Positions 32,516-40,871 of a stretch of DNA of 64,000 bases are shown piece after piece. The position numbers and the translations under genes are program-made. The notes under the pieces were generated by a model. It made no database searches. It had not been told where the DNA came from and was given only the letters and a program-made list of their open reading frames with translations. The DNA lies in the NCBI RefSeq assembly GCF_003626645.1, contig NZ_RBAM01000012.1:124001-188000 (forward strand), written 5' to 3'. How positions within the stretch are numbered: position 1 is the first letter of the stretch; each line of letters begins with the position of its first letter. Source of the DNA: Streptomyces klenkii (lineage in GTDB: Bacteria > Actinomycetota > Actinomycetes > Streptomycetales > Streptomycetaceae).

Positions 32516-34057
32516 ATGGTGAGACGACCCGCCCTGCCCGGGGCCCTGCACGCCGCCTTCCGGCTCGGCCGCCCGGCGGACATCCGGCACAAGTCGGCCC
32601 TCAGCGCCGTCGTGGCCATGGCCGTGCCGGACGCCGCCCTGCTCGCGGCCGGCCGGCTGGACCTCGCGCTGTACACCTCCGCCGGGGCCCTGTGCGCGCT
32701 GTACGGCCACGACCGCCCGTACGCCGCCCGCGCCCGGGCCCTCGCCCTCGTGGTGCTCGGCATGACGGCGGGCGTCGGCGCGGCCCTGGGCGCCGCGGCC
32801 CTGACGCGCTCCCCCGCCGTGCTCGTGCTGGTCGCGGCGGCCCTCGCGGCCGTGCAGAAGACGGTGTGCGACGCCTTCCGCACGGGCCCGCCCGGCAACG
32901 TCGTGCTCACCTTCGTGTCGGCGTCGGCGTGCTTCGTGCCGCAGCGGGCCGCCGACCTGCCGCTCCACCTCGGGCTGACCCTGGCCTGCGGGACCTGGGC
33001 GTGGCTGGTCTGCATGGCGCCCGGCCTCGTCCGGCCGCACGGGCCCGACCGGATCGCCGCCGCCCGCGCCCTGGAGGCCGCGGCGCGCGCGGTCCGCGCG
33101 GACGCGGCGGCCGCTCCCCGCGCCCGGCACGCCGCCTGGCAGGCCCTGCTGCGGGCGCCGGCGCAGGTGCGCGCCCACGTGCACGGCGCGCTCGCCCGTA
33201 CGGAGCCGGACACCGCACCGGACGCCGGGCGCTGGGAGGCCTGGGCGCGGGACCTGCGCAAGGGCCGCGCCCTGCCCGGGGACGCCCCCGCCGCGCCCGG
33301 CCCGGGCGCCCTGCCCCCGCCGCCTCCCCGGCTGCGCCCGCACCTCCCCGCCGCCGCCCGCGTGCTCACCGGCGCGGCCCTCGCCGGCTGGGCGTCGCTC
33401 GCCTGCGGCGTCGGGCACCCCTACTGGGCGGTGGTCACGGCCGCCTCGGTCATTCAGGCCAACTCCGCGCTGTCCTGGCACCGCGCGCTCCAGCGGGTGC
33501 TGGGCAACCTCCTCGGCGTCCTGCTCTTCGCCGCGCTCGTGCCGCTCGTCCGCACCGGGGCCGTGGCCATGGTGCTGGTCGCGCTCGCCCTCCAGGCGGG
33601 CGCCGAGGCGCTCATCTCCCGCAACTACTGGCTCGGCACGGTCTGCGTCACCCCGATGGCCCTGCTGCTGACCGAATTCGGCGGCAGCCACCCCGCCCGG
33701 GAGCTCGTCGGCGACCGCTGGACCGATACGCTCGTCGGCGCGGCGACGGGCCTGCTCGCCTGCGCGCTGGTCGGCAACCGGCGGGCGGCGGACCGGGTCG
33801 AAGCCGCCGTGGCCCGGGTGGACGGGGCGCGCGCCGCGGCCCTCGCCGTGCCGGCCGGAGCGGACCGTGCCCGCGAGGCCGCCCGCGACCGGCTCGCGGC
33901 CGCCCTCGTCGAACTGCGGGAGGCGGCCGACACCGCGGCCGGCGAGTGGCGGCGGACCCCGCCCGGGGAACGGGTGGCGCACGCCGAGCGCGACGGTCAC
34001 CGGGCGCTGGCCTCGCTCGTACGGGGGCACGCCCCGGGCGGCGCGGCGGCGTTCTGA
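32516..34057 (+). CDS. FUSC-family membrane protein (aromatic-acid exporter type)
   Basis: 513 residues. The N-terminal half has about five to six helices (for example KSALSAVVAMAVPDAALLAA, LALVVLGMTAGVGAAL), then a cytoplasmic helical stretch (about 175-280), and the C-terminal half has a second helix bundle with the FUSC motif HPYWAVVTAASVIQANSALS and QRVLGNLLGVLLFAAL, ending in a helical cytoplasmic tail. This is the fusaric-acid-resistance/YccS fold of efflux proteins for aromatic or amphipathic acids. No ribosome-binding site is evident before the ATG, in line with leaderless initiation. Placed right after the steroid genes behind operator C, so it may export CoA-free steroid acids; that is inference. 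Confidence 0.85.
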   Translation: MVRRPALPGALHAAFRLGRPADIRHKSALSAVVAMAVPDAALLAAGRLDLALYTSAGALCALYGHDRPYAARARALALVVLGMTAGVGAALGAAALTRSPAVLVLVAAALAAVQKTVCDAFRTGPPGNVVLTFVSASACFVPQRAADLPLHLGLTLACGTWAWLVCMAPGLVRPHGPDRIAAARALEAAARAVRADAAAAPRARHAAWQALLRAPAQVRAHVHGALARTEPDTAPDAGRWEAWARDLRKGRALPGDAPAAPGPGALPPPPPRLRPHLPAAARVLTGAALAGWASLACGVGHPYWAVVTAASVIQANSALSWHRALQRVLGNLLGVLLFAALVPLVRTGAVAMVLVALALQAGAEALISRNYWLGTVCVTPMALLLTEFGGSHPARELVGDRWTDTLVGAATGLLACALVGNRRAADRVEAAVARVDGARAAALAVPAGADRAREAARDRLAAALVELREAADTAAGEWRRTPPGERVAHAERDGHRALASLVRGHAPGGAAAF

Positions 34058-34128
34058 GCCTCCTTCCGGGCGGGCACCGGCGGGGCGGCAGAATCTACCC
34101 GGAGCACCGACTGGAAAGGATCACCACC

Positions 34129-34635
34129 GTGACCGAGGACATCGTCGCGCGCGTGCTGCGGCAGTGGCAGCAGGTCCACCCGGGACTCGACACCGCGCCG
34201 ATGGCCGTGATCGGCAGGCTCAACCGCTGCGCGGCGCTGCTCCAGCAGGCCACGGACGCCCCGCTGGTACGGGAGGGGCTGACGCGTGCGGAGTTCGACA
34301 TCCTCGGCACCCTGCGGCGCACGGGCCGGGAGCTGACGCCGGGCCAGATCGCGCGGGAGACCTTCGCGTCGGGGGCCGCGGTGACCAAGCGGCTACGCGT
34401 GCTCGAAGCGCGCGAGCTGGTCGCGCGCCGGGCGGACGAGCGGGACCGGCGCGTGGCGCACCTGTCCCTGACGGAGGAGGGCCGGGAGCTCATCGACCGC
34501 CTGATCCCCCATCAGTTGAGCTACGAGAACGCACTGCTGGAGGGGCTCGGCGGGGAGCGCCGGGACGAGCTGGCGGAGACGCTCGCCGAACTGCTCGTCC
34601 TCCTGGAAGGAAGGCTGGGCGGCCTCCAGCCCTGA
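34129..34635 (+). CDS. MarR-family transcriptional regulator
   Basis: 168 residues. Winged helix core: GLTRAEFDILGTLRRTGREL, TPGQIARETFASGAAVTKRL, and the wing VARRADERDRRVAHLSLTEEGRELID. GTG 34129 has GGAAAGGA 6 nt upstream. Lies 71 bp after the FUSC gene in the same direction; MarR regulators often control adjacent efflux genes, so FUSC is a candidate target, as is itself. No dyad was found in the short gap. Confidence 0.9.
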   Translation: MTEDIVARVLRQWQQVHPGLDTAPMAVIGRLNRCAALLQQATDAPLVREGLTRAEFDILGTLRRTGRELTPGQIARETFASGAAVTKRLRVLEARELVARRADERDRRVAHLSLTEEGRELIDRLIPHQLSYENALLEGLGGERRDELAETLAELLVLLEGRLGGLQP

Positions 34636-34662
34636 GCCCTTCCGGCAGCCCCCGCACCTCCT

Positions 34663-34693
34663 CCGGCCCGTACCCCCCAGGGGTACGGGCCGG
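34663..34693. terminator. Perfect hairpin after the MarR gene, containing a CsoR-like box
   Basis: A 14-bp perfect stem (34663-34676 with 34680-34693) and 3-nt loop lie 28 bp after the MarR stop. The inner part, GTACCCCCCAGGGGTAC (34670-34686), resembles the two CsoR-like boxes further down. It can be a terminator, a CsoR site, or both. Confidence 0.6.
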
Positions 34694-34717
34694 ATTCGTT
34701 CCCGCGCCTTGCGCGAA

Positions 34718-34734
34718 ATACACCCCAGGGGTAT
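34718..34734. promoter_or_regulatory. CsoR-like copper operator, distal
   Basis: ATACACCCCAGGGGTAT differs little from the actinobacterial CsoR consensus ATACCCCTANGGGGTAT. It lies about 58 bp upstream of the P-type ATPase start, before the second box. Confidence 0.65.
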
Positions 34735-34749
34735 ACATGAAGTCAAGAG

Positions 34750-34766
34750 ATACCCCCTAGGGGTAT
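34750..34766. promoter_or_regulatory. CsoR-like copper operator, proximal
   Basis: ATACCCCCTAGGGGTAT is nearly symmetric and fits the CsoR consensus. It ends 25 bp before the ATPase ATG and should lie over the promoter. CsoR leaves the DNA when it binds Cu(I). Confidence 0.8.
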
Positions 34767-34791
34767 GAGGGGAACGCGGCGAGGAGTGCGG

Positions 34792-37056
34792 ATGAGCATC
34801 ACGAGCAGTACCACCGGGACGGGCACGGCCGAGGTGGAACTCGCGATCGGCGGCATGACCTGCGCCTCCTGCGCCGCCCGCATCGAGAAGAAGCTCAACC
34901 GGATGGAGGGCGTCGAGGCCACGGTCAACTACGCCACCGAGAAGGCCAAGGTCGTCTACGGCGGGGACGTCGCCGTGGACGACCTGATCGCCACGGTGGT
35001 CGCCACGGGCTACACCGCCGAGCCGCCCGCGCCACCGGCGGCGGCCGCACCGGCCGAGCAGCCGGCGGCCCCGGAGGGCGGCGAGCTGCGGACGCTGCGG
35101 CAGCGCCTGGTCACCGCCGTGGCGCTGGCCGTCCCCGTCATCCTCCTGGCGATGGTGCCGGCGTTGCAGTTCACGTACTGGCAGTGGCTCTCGCTGACCC
35201 TGACGGCGCCGGTCGTCACGTACGCGGCCTGGCCCTTCCACCGCGCCGCCGTCACCAACGCCCGGCACGGCGCGGCCACGATGGACACCCTGATCTCGGT
35301 CGGCGTCTCGGCGGCCTTCCTGTGGTCGGTGTGGGCGCTGTTCCTCGGCGACGCCGGCATGCCCGGCATGACGCACGCCTTCGAGCTGACCGTCGCGCGC
35401 GGCGACGGCGCGGAGAACATCTATCTGGAGGCGGCCGCGGGCGTCACCGCGTTCATCCTGGCCGGCCGGTACTTCGAGGCGCGCTCCAAGCGCAAGGCGG
35501 GGGCTGCGCTGCGGGCGCTGATGGAGCTGGGCGCGAAGGAGGTCACGGTGCTGCGGGGCGGGCGCGAGGAGCGCATTCCCGTGTCCGGGCTGGCCGTCGG
35601 GGACCGCTTCGTCGTCCGGCCCGGCGAGAAGATCGCCACCGACGGCACGGTCGTCGAGGGCAGCTCCGCCGTGGACGCCTCGATGCTCACCGGCGAGTCG
35701 GTCCCGGTCGAGGTCGGCGCGGGCGACCAGGTCACCGGCGCGACCCTCAACGCGGGCGGCCGCCTCGTCGTGGAGGCCGGCCGGGTCGGCGCGGACACGC
35801 AGCTGGCCCGGATGGCGAAGCTCGTCGAGGACGCCCAGAACGGCAAGGCGGCGGCCCAGCGCCTCGCCGACCGCATCTCCGCCGTCTTCGTCCCGGTCGT
35901 CATCGCCCTCGCGCTCGGCACGCTCGCAGTCTGGCTCGCGACCGGCGCCGGGGCGACGGCCGCGTTCACCGCCGCCGTGGCGGTGCTGATCATCGCGTGC
36001 CCGTGCGCGCTGGGGCTCGCCACACCCACCGCCCTGATGGTCGGCACCGGGCGCGGCGCCCAGCTCGGCATCCTCATCAAGGGCCCCGAGGTCCTGGAGA
36101 CCACCCGCAAGGCCGACACGATCGTCCTCGACAAGACGGGCACCGTCACGACCGGCCGGATGACCCTGCTCGCCGTCCGCACCGCCGGCGGTGTGAGCGA
36201 GGCCGAGGCCCTGCGGCTGGCCGGCGCGCTGGAGCACGCCTCCGAGCACCCCATCGCCCGGGCGATCGCCGCCGGTGCCGCCGAGCGGACCGGGCGGCTG
36301 CCCGTGCCGGAGGACTTCGCCAACCTGCCGGGGCTCGGCGTGCAGGGCGTGGTCGAGGGGCACGCGGTGCTCGTGGGCCGGGAGAAGCTGCTGCTGGAGT
36401 GGGCGATGACGCTGCCGGGCGAGCTGCGCGAGGCGCAGGTCGCCGCGGAGGCCGCGGGCCGCACCGCCGTCCTGGTCGCCTGGGACGGCGAGGCCCGCGC
36501 GGTGCTGGAGGTGGCCGACGCGGTCAAGGACACCAGCGCCGAGGCCGTCCGGCGGCTGCGCGCGCTCGGCCTCACGCCGATCCTGCTCACGGGCGACAAC
36601 AAGGCCGTCGCCGAGGCCGTCGCCGCCGAGGTGGGCATCGACGAGGTGATCGCGGAGGTCATGCCGCAGGACAAGGTGGACGTCGTCAAGCGGCTCCAGG
36701 CCGAGGGCCGTTCGGTGGCCATGGTCGGCGACGGCGTCAACGACGCGGCCGCCCTCGCCCAGGCCGACCTGGGCCTGGCGATGGGCACCGGCACCGACGC
36801 CGCCATCGAGGCCGGCGACCTCACGCTCGTCCGCGGCGACCTGCGCACCGCCGCCGACGCGATCCGCCTCGCCCGCCGCACGCTCGGCACCATCAAGGCG
36901 AACCTCTTCTGGGCCTTCGCCTACAACGTGGCGGCCCTGCCGCTGGCGGCCCTGGGGCTGCTGAACCCGATGATCGCCGGGGCGGCGATGGCCTTCTCCT
37001 CGGTCTTCGTCGTGGGTAACAGCCTGCGGCTGCGCGGCTTCCGGTCCGCGGACTGA
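34792..37056 (+). CDS. copA: Copper-exporting P1B-type ATPase
   Basis: 754 residues. An N-terminal metal-binding domain has GGMTCASCAARIE (Cys24, Cys27). The transmembrane part carries the Cu-specific CPC motif in IIACPCALGLATPT (Cys403, Cys405), the catalytic DKTGTVTTG (Asp447, phosphorylated), HASEHPIARAI (HP motif) and GDGVNDAAALAQADLGLAMG. The C-terminus has the last two helices (NVAALPLAALGLLNP, MAFSSVFVVGNSLRLR). It pumps Cu(I) out of the cytoplasm. GAGGAG 8 nt before the ATG at 34792; the in-frame ATG at 34765 overlaps the operator and is unlikely. No CopZ or CsoR gene is adjacent. Confidence 0.95.
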   Translation: MSITSSTTGTGTAEVELAIGGMTCASCAARIEKKLNRMEGVEATVNYATEKAKVVYGGDVAVDDLIATVVATGYTAEPPAPPAAAAPAEQPAAPEGGELRTLRQRLVTAVALAVPVILLAMVPALQFTYWQWLSLTLTAPVVTYAAWPFHRAAVTNARHGAATMDTLISVGVSAAFLWSVWALFLGDAGMPGMTHAFELTVARGDGAENIYLEAAAGVTAFILAGRYFEARSKRKAGAALRALMELGAKEVTVLRGGREERIPVSGLAVGDRFVVRPGEKIATDGTVVEGSSAVDASMLTGESVPVEVGAGDQVTGATLNAGGRLVVEAGRVGADTQLARMAKLVEDAQNGKAAAQRLADRISAVFVPVVIALALGTLAVWLATGAGATAAFTAAVAVLIIACPCALGLATPTALMVGTGRGAQLGILIKGPEVLETTRKADTIVLDKTGTVTTGRMTLLAVRTAGGVSEAEALRLAGALEHASEHPIARAIAAGAAERTGRLPVPEDFANLPGLGVQGVVEGHAVLVGREKLLLEWAMTLPGELREAQVAAEAAGRTAVLVAWDGEARAVLEVADAVKDTSAEAVRRLRALGLTPILLTGDNKAVAEAVAAEVGIDEVIAEVMPQDKVDVVKRLQAEGRSVAMVGDGVNDAAALAQADLGLAMGTGTDAAIEAGDLTLVRGDLRTAADAIRLARRTLGTIKANLFWAFAYNVAALPLAALGLLNPMIAGAAMAFSSVFVVGNSLRLRGFRSAD

Positions 37057-37084
37057 GGCCTCCTGCGCTGCCCGCCCGCCCGTG

Positions 37085-37124
37085 CGCGGCCGGCCGGACC
37101 CGACCCGGGGTCCGGCCGGCCGCG
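37085..37124. terminator. Bidirectional hairpin between copA and the lipoprotein gene
   Basis: A perfect 16-bp stem (37085-37100 with 37109-37124) with an 8-nt loop in the 106-bp gap between convergent stops at 37056 and 37163. Confidence 0.8.
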
Positions 37125-37162
37125 TCGCCGTCCCACCGGGCCGCTGACGAAGCCGGCCGTCC

Positions 37163-37717
37163 TCAGCGCGACACTGCCGGGGTCGGCAGCTTGGCCGCGG
37201 GGAAGGCGTTGTTGCTGTCGCAGACCAGATCGGAGATCACGACGCCGCCCCCGCTGAGCTCGACCTTGACGTCACGGATCTGCCGCCCGCGCGGCACCTC
37301 GTTCGCGGCAGCGGTACACACGAACTGGCTCCGTGCGACGGCCGAGAGCCGCGTGACGTTGAACGGCATCTGGATGCTCACGCGCAGGGTGCCGGTGGTG
37401 ACGTGCACCTCGCCGTTCATCTTGGGCACGTCGGTGTACAGGCCCCGGATCCGCTGGTCCTCGTCCGGCCCTTGCAGCAGGAGCACGATGGCGTCCTCCG
37501 CGCCGAGCTTGGCCTTGGCCGGACGCGTCACCTGGGTCACTCCGGTGGGCGACATGAAGTAGAGCTTGGCCTCGGCGGCGTTGACCTCTCCCTGCCGCTT
37601 GGCGCCCGTCGCGGGCTGCCCCACGTCGATGACGCCGGTGGTCGTCACGCCGCAGCCCGCGAGGGCGGTCAGCAGCGCGGCCGCCAGGGCGGCGTGCCGC
37701 AGTCGCCGTGCCGTCAT
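37163..37717 (-). CDS. Lipoprotein with GerMN-like domain, third gene of a two-component operon
   Basis: 184 residues. Signal sequence with lipobox LAGC (Cys22), then AEAKLYFMSPTGVTQVTRPA, a basic link, and EDAIVLLLQGPDEDQRIRGLYTDVP followed by alternating strands, a pattern like GerMN domains of envelope lipoproteins. ATG 37717 overlaps the sensor-kinase stop (TCATG on this strand: ATGA), so it is co-translated. Comparable Streptomyces operons place a lipoprotein with an envelope-stress or antibiotic-regulation system (CseA with CseBC, a lipoprotein downstream of AfsQ1/Q2). It may modulate signal sensing outside the membrane. GerMN assignment is tentative. Confidence 0.8.
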   Translation of the reverse strand: MTARRLRHAALAAALLTALAGCGVTTTGVIDVGQPATGAKRQGEVNAAEAKLYFMSPTGVTQVTRPAKAKLGAEDAIVLLLQGPDEDQRIRGLYTDVPKMNGEVHVTTGTLRVSIQMPFNVTRLSAVARSQFVCTAAANEVPRGRQIRDVKVELSGGGVVISDLVCDSNNAFPAAKLPTPAVSR

Positions 37718-39213
37718 GCCGTCTCGCCCCCGCCCTGCCGCAGCGGCAGCTCCACCGTGAACACCGCGCCTCCTCCCGGCCGGTTGGCGGCCCGTACGGT
37801 TCCGTCGTGCAGGCGCACGTTCTCCAGGGTGATCGCGAGGCCGAGGCCGCTGCCCTCGGAGCGGGCGCGGGCGGAGTCGGCCTTGAAGAACCGCTCGAAG
37901 ACGTGCGGCAGCACGTCGGGGTCGATGCCCTCGCCGCGGTCGGCGATCTCGATCAGCAGCCGCCGGCCCTCCTCTCCGTGCGCCACCCGCACCGCGACGT
38001 CCACCGGCGCGCCGCCGTGCTTGAGGGCGTTGCCCACGAGGTTGGCGACGACGACGTCGATGCGGCGCGGGTCCAGCCGGGCGCGGACGCCCTCGGGCAG
38101 GTCGGCGGCGACCTTGTCCTGCCAGCCGCGGGCCTGGACGGTCTTGCGGACCGTCTCGGAGACGTCGACCTCGTCCAGGTGGAGGGCGGCGGCGCCCGCG
38201 TCGAAGCGGGAGATCTCCATCAGGTCCTCGACCATCCGCGCGAGCTTCCCGGTCTCCTCGCTGATGAGGCGGACCGCGTAGGCCGTGTCGGGGTCGAGGG
38301 TCTCGGCGTCCTCGTCGAGGACGTCGACGACGGCGGTCATGGCGGCCAGCGGGGTGCGCAGCTCGTGCGAGACGTCGGCGGCGAAGCGCCGCGAGTTCGC
38401 CTCCATGCGGCGCAGTTCGGCGACGTTCTCCTCCAGGGCCTCGGCCATGTCGTTGAAGGTGCGGGAGAGGTCGGCGAGTTCGTCGCGGCCGGTGACCTTG
38501 AGCCGGGTGTCGAGCTCGCCGGCGGCGATCTTGCGGGAGGCGCGGCGCAGTTCGCGCACGGGCCGCAGCACGCCGCTCGCGGCGATGAGGGCGGGCACGG
38601 CGGCCAGGGCGACGGCGGGCAGGGCGCCTCGCTGGGCGGCCTTGACCAGGGCCTGGACGTTCGCCTCGTCCTCGCGGAGCGGCATCTGCGCGTACACCTC
38701 CAGGCCGGAGGCCTCGCTGGTGCCGCGGTAGGTGACGGGCAGTCCGATGGCGAGCCACGGCTCACCGCCGCTGTCGAGGCGCTGGAAGGCGGGGATGCCC
38801 GCGCGGACCTTCGCCTGGACGCCCTGCGGGATCCGGCCGGGGCCGCCGCCGGGCACGAGCCCGCTGCCGTGGTAGCGCAGGTGGACGGTCCAGCGCTGGG
38901 CGCCGCCCGCCGCGTTCAGCCGGTGCTGGAGGTCCTGGAGGGCCTGCTGGGACAGCGGGAAGGTGTAGTCGGGAACCTGTGAGTTGACCTGGGAGCGCAG
39001 CGCCTCGATGGCGGTGTCCTGGGTGCGCTTGAGGATGGCCGTCCGGGCCTCGCGGAAGGTCAGGGCCGCCGTGGTGAGCGCGCTGAGCGCGGCGACCAGG
39101 AGGAACGCGAGCACGAGGCGGGCGCGGAGGCCGGCGGCGACGTCGCGCAGGGACGGGCGGCGGAAGGCGGGGCGGCTCAGGAAGGCGGGCCGCGGCAGGG
39201 CGGGCCGTCTCAC
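37714..39213 (-). CDS. Sensor histidine kinase of two-component system
   Basis: 499 residues. The first helix is LVLAFLLVAALSALTTAALT near residue 35; an extracytoplasmic sensor part of about 120 residues follows; the second helix (ALPAVALAAVPALIAASG) leads into a HAMP domain (PVRELRRASRKIAAGELDTR). The H-box is FAADVSHELRTPL with phospho-accepting His283; N-box NLVGNALKHGG; G-boxes DRGEGI and GSGLGLAI. GTG 39213 overlaps the regulator stop by GTGA. The architecture is CseC/AfsQ2-like; the signal is unknown. Confidence 0.9.
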   Translation of the reverse strand: MRRPALPRPAFLSRPAFRRPSLRDVAAGLRARLVLAFLLVAALSALTTAALTFREARTAILKRTQDTAIEALRSQVNSQVPDYTFPLSQQALQDLQHRLNAAGGAQRWTVHLRYHGSGLVPGGGPGRIPQGVQAKVRAGIPAFQRLDSGGEPWLAIGLPVTYRGTSEASGLEVYAQMPLREDEANVQALVKAAQRGALPAVALAAVPALIAASGVLRPVRELRRASRKIAAGELDTRLKVTGRDELADLSRTFNDMAEALEENVAELRRMEANSRRFAADVSHELRTPLAAMTAVVDVLDEDAETLDPDTAYAVRLISEETGKLARMVEDLMEISRFDAGAAALHLDEVDVSETVRKTVQARGWQDKVAADLPEGVRARLDPRRIDVVVANLVGNALKHGGAPVDVAVRVAHGEEGRRLLIEIADRGEGIDPDVLPHVFERFFKADSARARSEGSGLGLAITLENVRLHDGTVRAANRPGGGAVFTVELPLRQGGGETA

Positions 39214-39908
39214 AGGGGCCCGAAGCGGTAGCCGAAGCCGCGGACGGTCTGGATGTACTTCGGCGAGCGGGTCGACTCCTCGACCTTGGTGCGCAGCCGC
39301 ATCACGCACGCGTCCACGAGGCGGGCGTCCCCGTGGTAGCTGTGCTCCCACACGTGCTCCAGGAGCTGCTGGCGGCTGAAAACGCGGCCCGGGGTGGCGG
39401 ACAGGTACAGCAGCAGCTTCATCTCGGAGGGGGCGAGCGGCAGGTCCTGGCCGTGCTTGGCGACGAGGAGGCCCTTGCGGTCGATGGTCAGGTCGCCGTG
39501 GGTCTCCACGGGCTGGAGGGAGGCCGGGTCCGGTCCGCCGTCGCCGGGGGCGGCCCGGCGCAGCACGGCGCGGATGCGGGCCTCCAGGACCTCGCCGCGG
39601 GCGGGCTTGACGATGTAGTCGTCGGCGCCGGCCTCCAGGCCGAGGACGACGTCTATGTCGTCGCCGCGCGCGGTCAGCATGATGATCGGGATCTGCTGGG
39701 TGGCCCGGATGCGGCGGCACACCTCGAAGCCGCTCTTGTCGGGCAGCATGAGGTCGAGCAGGACGAGGTCGGGCCGGAAGGTCTCCATGGCGGCGAGCCC
39801 GGCCTCGCCGGTGGCCGCGCCCTCCACCTCGTGGCCGCGGCGGCGCAGGGTGAGGGAGACGCCTTCCCGTACCGCGCGGTCGTCCTCGATCAGCAGCACC
39901 CGTGACAT
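39210..39908 (-). CDS. OmpR-family response regulator
   Basis: 232 residues. Receiver domain with Asp9/Asp10 and phospho-acceptor Asp52 in LVLLDLMLPDKSG, then TARGDDIDVVLGLEAGADDYIVKP (split across the alpha4-beta5 face). The C-terminal winged helix has LPLAPSEMKLLLYLS, SRQQLLEHVWEHSYHGDARLVD and TVRGFGYRF. It resembles CseB/AfsQ1 regulators. ATG 39908; first gene of the regulator-kinase-lipoprotein operon. Confidence 0.93.
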   Translation of the reverse strand: MSRVLLIEDDRAVREGVSLTLRRRGHEVEGAATGEAGLAAMETFRPDLVLLDLMLPDKSGFEVCRRIRATQQIPIIMLTARGDDIDVVLGLEAGADDYIVKPARGEVLEARIRAVLRRAAPGDGGPDPASLQPVETHGDLTIDRKGLLVAKHGQDLPLAPSEMKLLLYLSATPGRVFSRQQLLEHVWEHSYHGDARLVDACVMRLRTKVEESTRSPKYIQTVRGFGYRFGPL

Positions 39909-39995
39909 GCGGACAGTATCGTTCCCTTCAGTACGTGCGTGCGCCGCACGGCCCTCCGAACGGCAGAACTGTCACAGACTGCTCATATTCATGCG

Positions 39996-40745
39996 TCATA
40001 TGCCGATGTGCCGTCGCAGCAGGGCCCGGAAGTCCCGGTCGAACGCCTCGTAGCGGCGCCGCAACCCCTCCCCCGGCCAGTCCGCCGGCAGCAGGGCCGC
40101 CGGCAGGACCGGGTCCGCCAGGAGGTGGCGGAGGACGGCGGCCGAGACCGTGAAGCGCCCGGCCAGGTCCGCCGTGCGGTCCTCGCGCAGGGCGGACTCC
40201 AGGGCCCGGGCGCGGGCCGCCCAGCCGTCCAGGTCCCACAGGGCCGCGGCGAGGGCCGCCGGGTCGCCCTCCGGGGCGCCGGTGAACAGCGCGCACTGGG
40301 CCGTGACGACCGGCGGCCGGTCCCGCGGCTCCCGCAGAAGGTTGGCGGGGCGCATCCAGCAGCCCTCGCGGAGCTCGCCGAGGCGGAGCGCGGCCATGGC
40401 CTGCCGGAAGGCGGCGCGGTCGGGCGCGGAACGGCGGTCGGCGGTGACGACGGCGATCTCCCAGTCGCCGTCCCAGCTCCGGGTGCGCGGCGCCCGGCTG
40501 TCGTCCTGGCGGGCCTGGCGGGCGACGAGCCGGCCGGAGAGCCGGTACGTGCCGTCGCGCTGCTCCAGGTCCCCCGCCGCGACCATCCGGGTCAGCGCCG
40601 TCCGCACCGTGCCCTCCGCGGTCCCGAACAGCTCCCCCACGCGGACGAGGGCGCGGGCGGGCAGGGCGGGCGGGTGGTGCCCCAGGAGCGTGGAGAGCAC
40701 GACCGAGCGCGCGGTCAGGGGGCGCAGCGAAAGGGATTCGTCCAT
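39996..40745 (-). CDS. PaaX-like transcriptional regulator
   Basis: 249 residues. N-terminal winged helix: LTARSVVLSTLLGHHPPALP then ALVRVGELFGTAEGTVRTAL and MVAAGDLEQRDGTYRLSGRL, as in PaaX. The middle part has the SWDGDWEIAVV motif and the C-terminus the REGCWMRPANLL and LRRRYEAFDRDF features of PaaX_C. ATG 40745 puts the helix-turn-helix near residue 10. Divergent from an acyl-CoA dehydrogenase/crotonase operon, so it likely represses that until a CoA-ester ligand binds, as PaaX does with phenylacetyl-CoA. Confidence 0.9.
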   Translation of the reverse strand: MDESLSLRPLTARSVVLSTLLGHHPPALPARALVRVGELFGTAEGTVRTALTRMVAAGDLEQRDGTYRLSGRLVARQARQDDSRAPRTRSWDGDWEIAVVTADRRSAPDRAAFRQAMAALRLGELREGCWMRPANLLREPRDRPPVVTAQCALFTGAPEGDPAALAAALWDLDGWAARARALESALREDRTADLAGRFTVSAAVLRHLLADPVLPAALLPADWPGEGLRRRYEAFDRDFRALLRRHIGI

Positions 40746-40812
40746 GGCCGGCCCCAACCTACCCACCGCCCGCTCCGGGCCTTCCCTCAAGGTCCTTCGC
40801 TCGCGGCCTATC

Positions 40813-40850
40813 CATTACGGTCTCGGATCACGCATCATAAAAGTGTAATG
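40813..40850. promoter_or_regulatory. Dyad in divergent promoter of PaaX-like gene and acyl-CoA dehydrogenase
   Basis: CATTAC (40813-40818) and GTAATG (40845-40850) form a spaced inverted repeat with 26 bp between arms, in the only AT-rich part of the 126-bp divergent gap. PaaX sites are also spaced dyads of this scale. Possible operator. Confidence 0.4.
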
Positions 40851-40871
40851 CCGCCCCCGCAGGAGGTCGCC

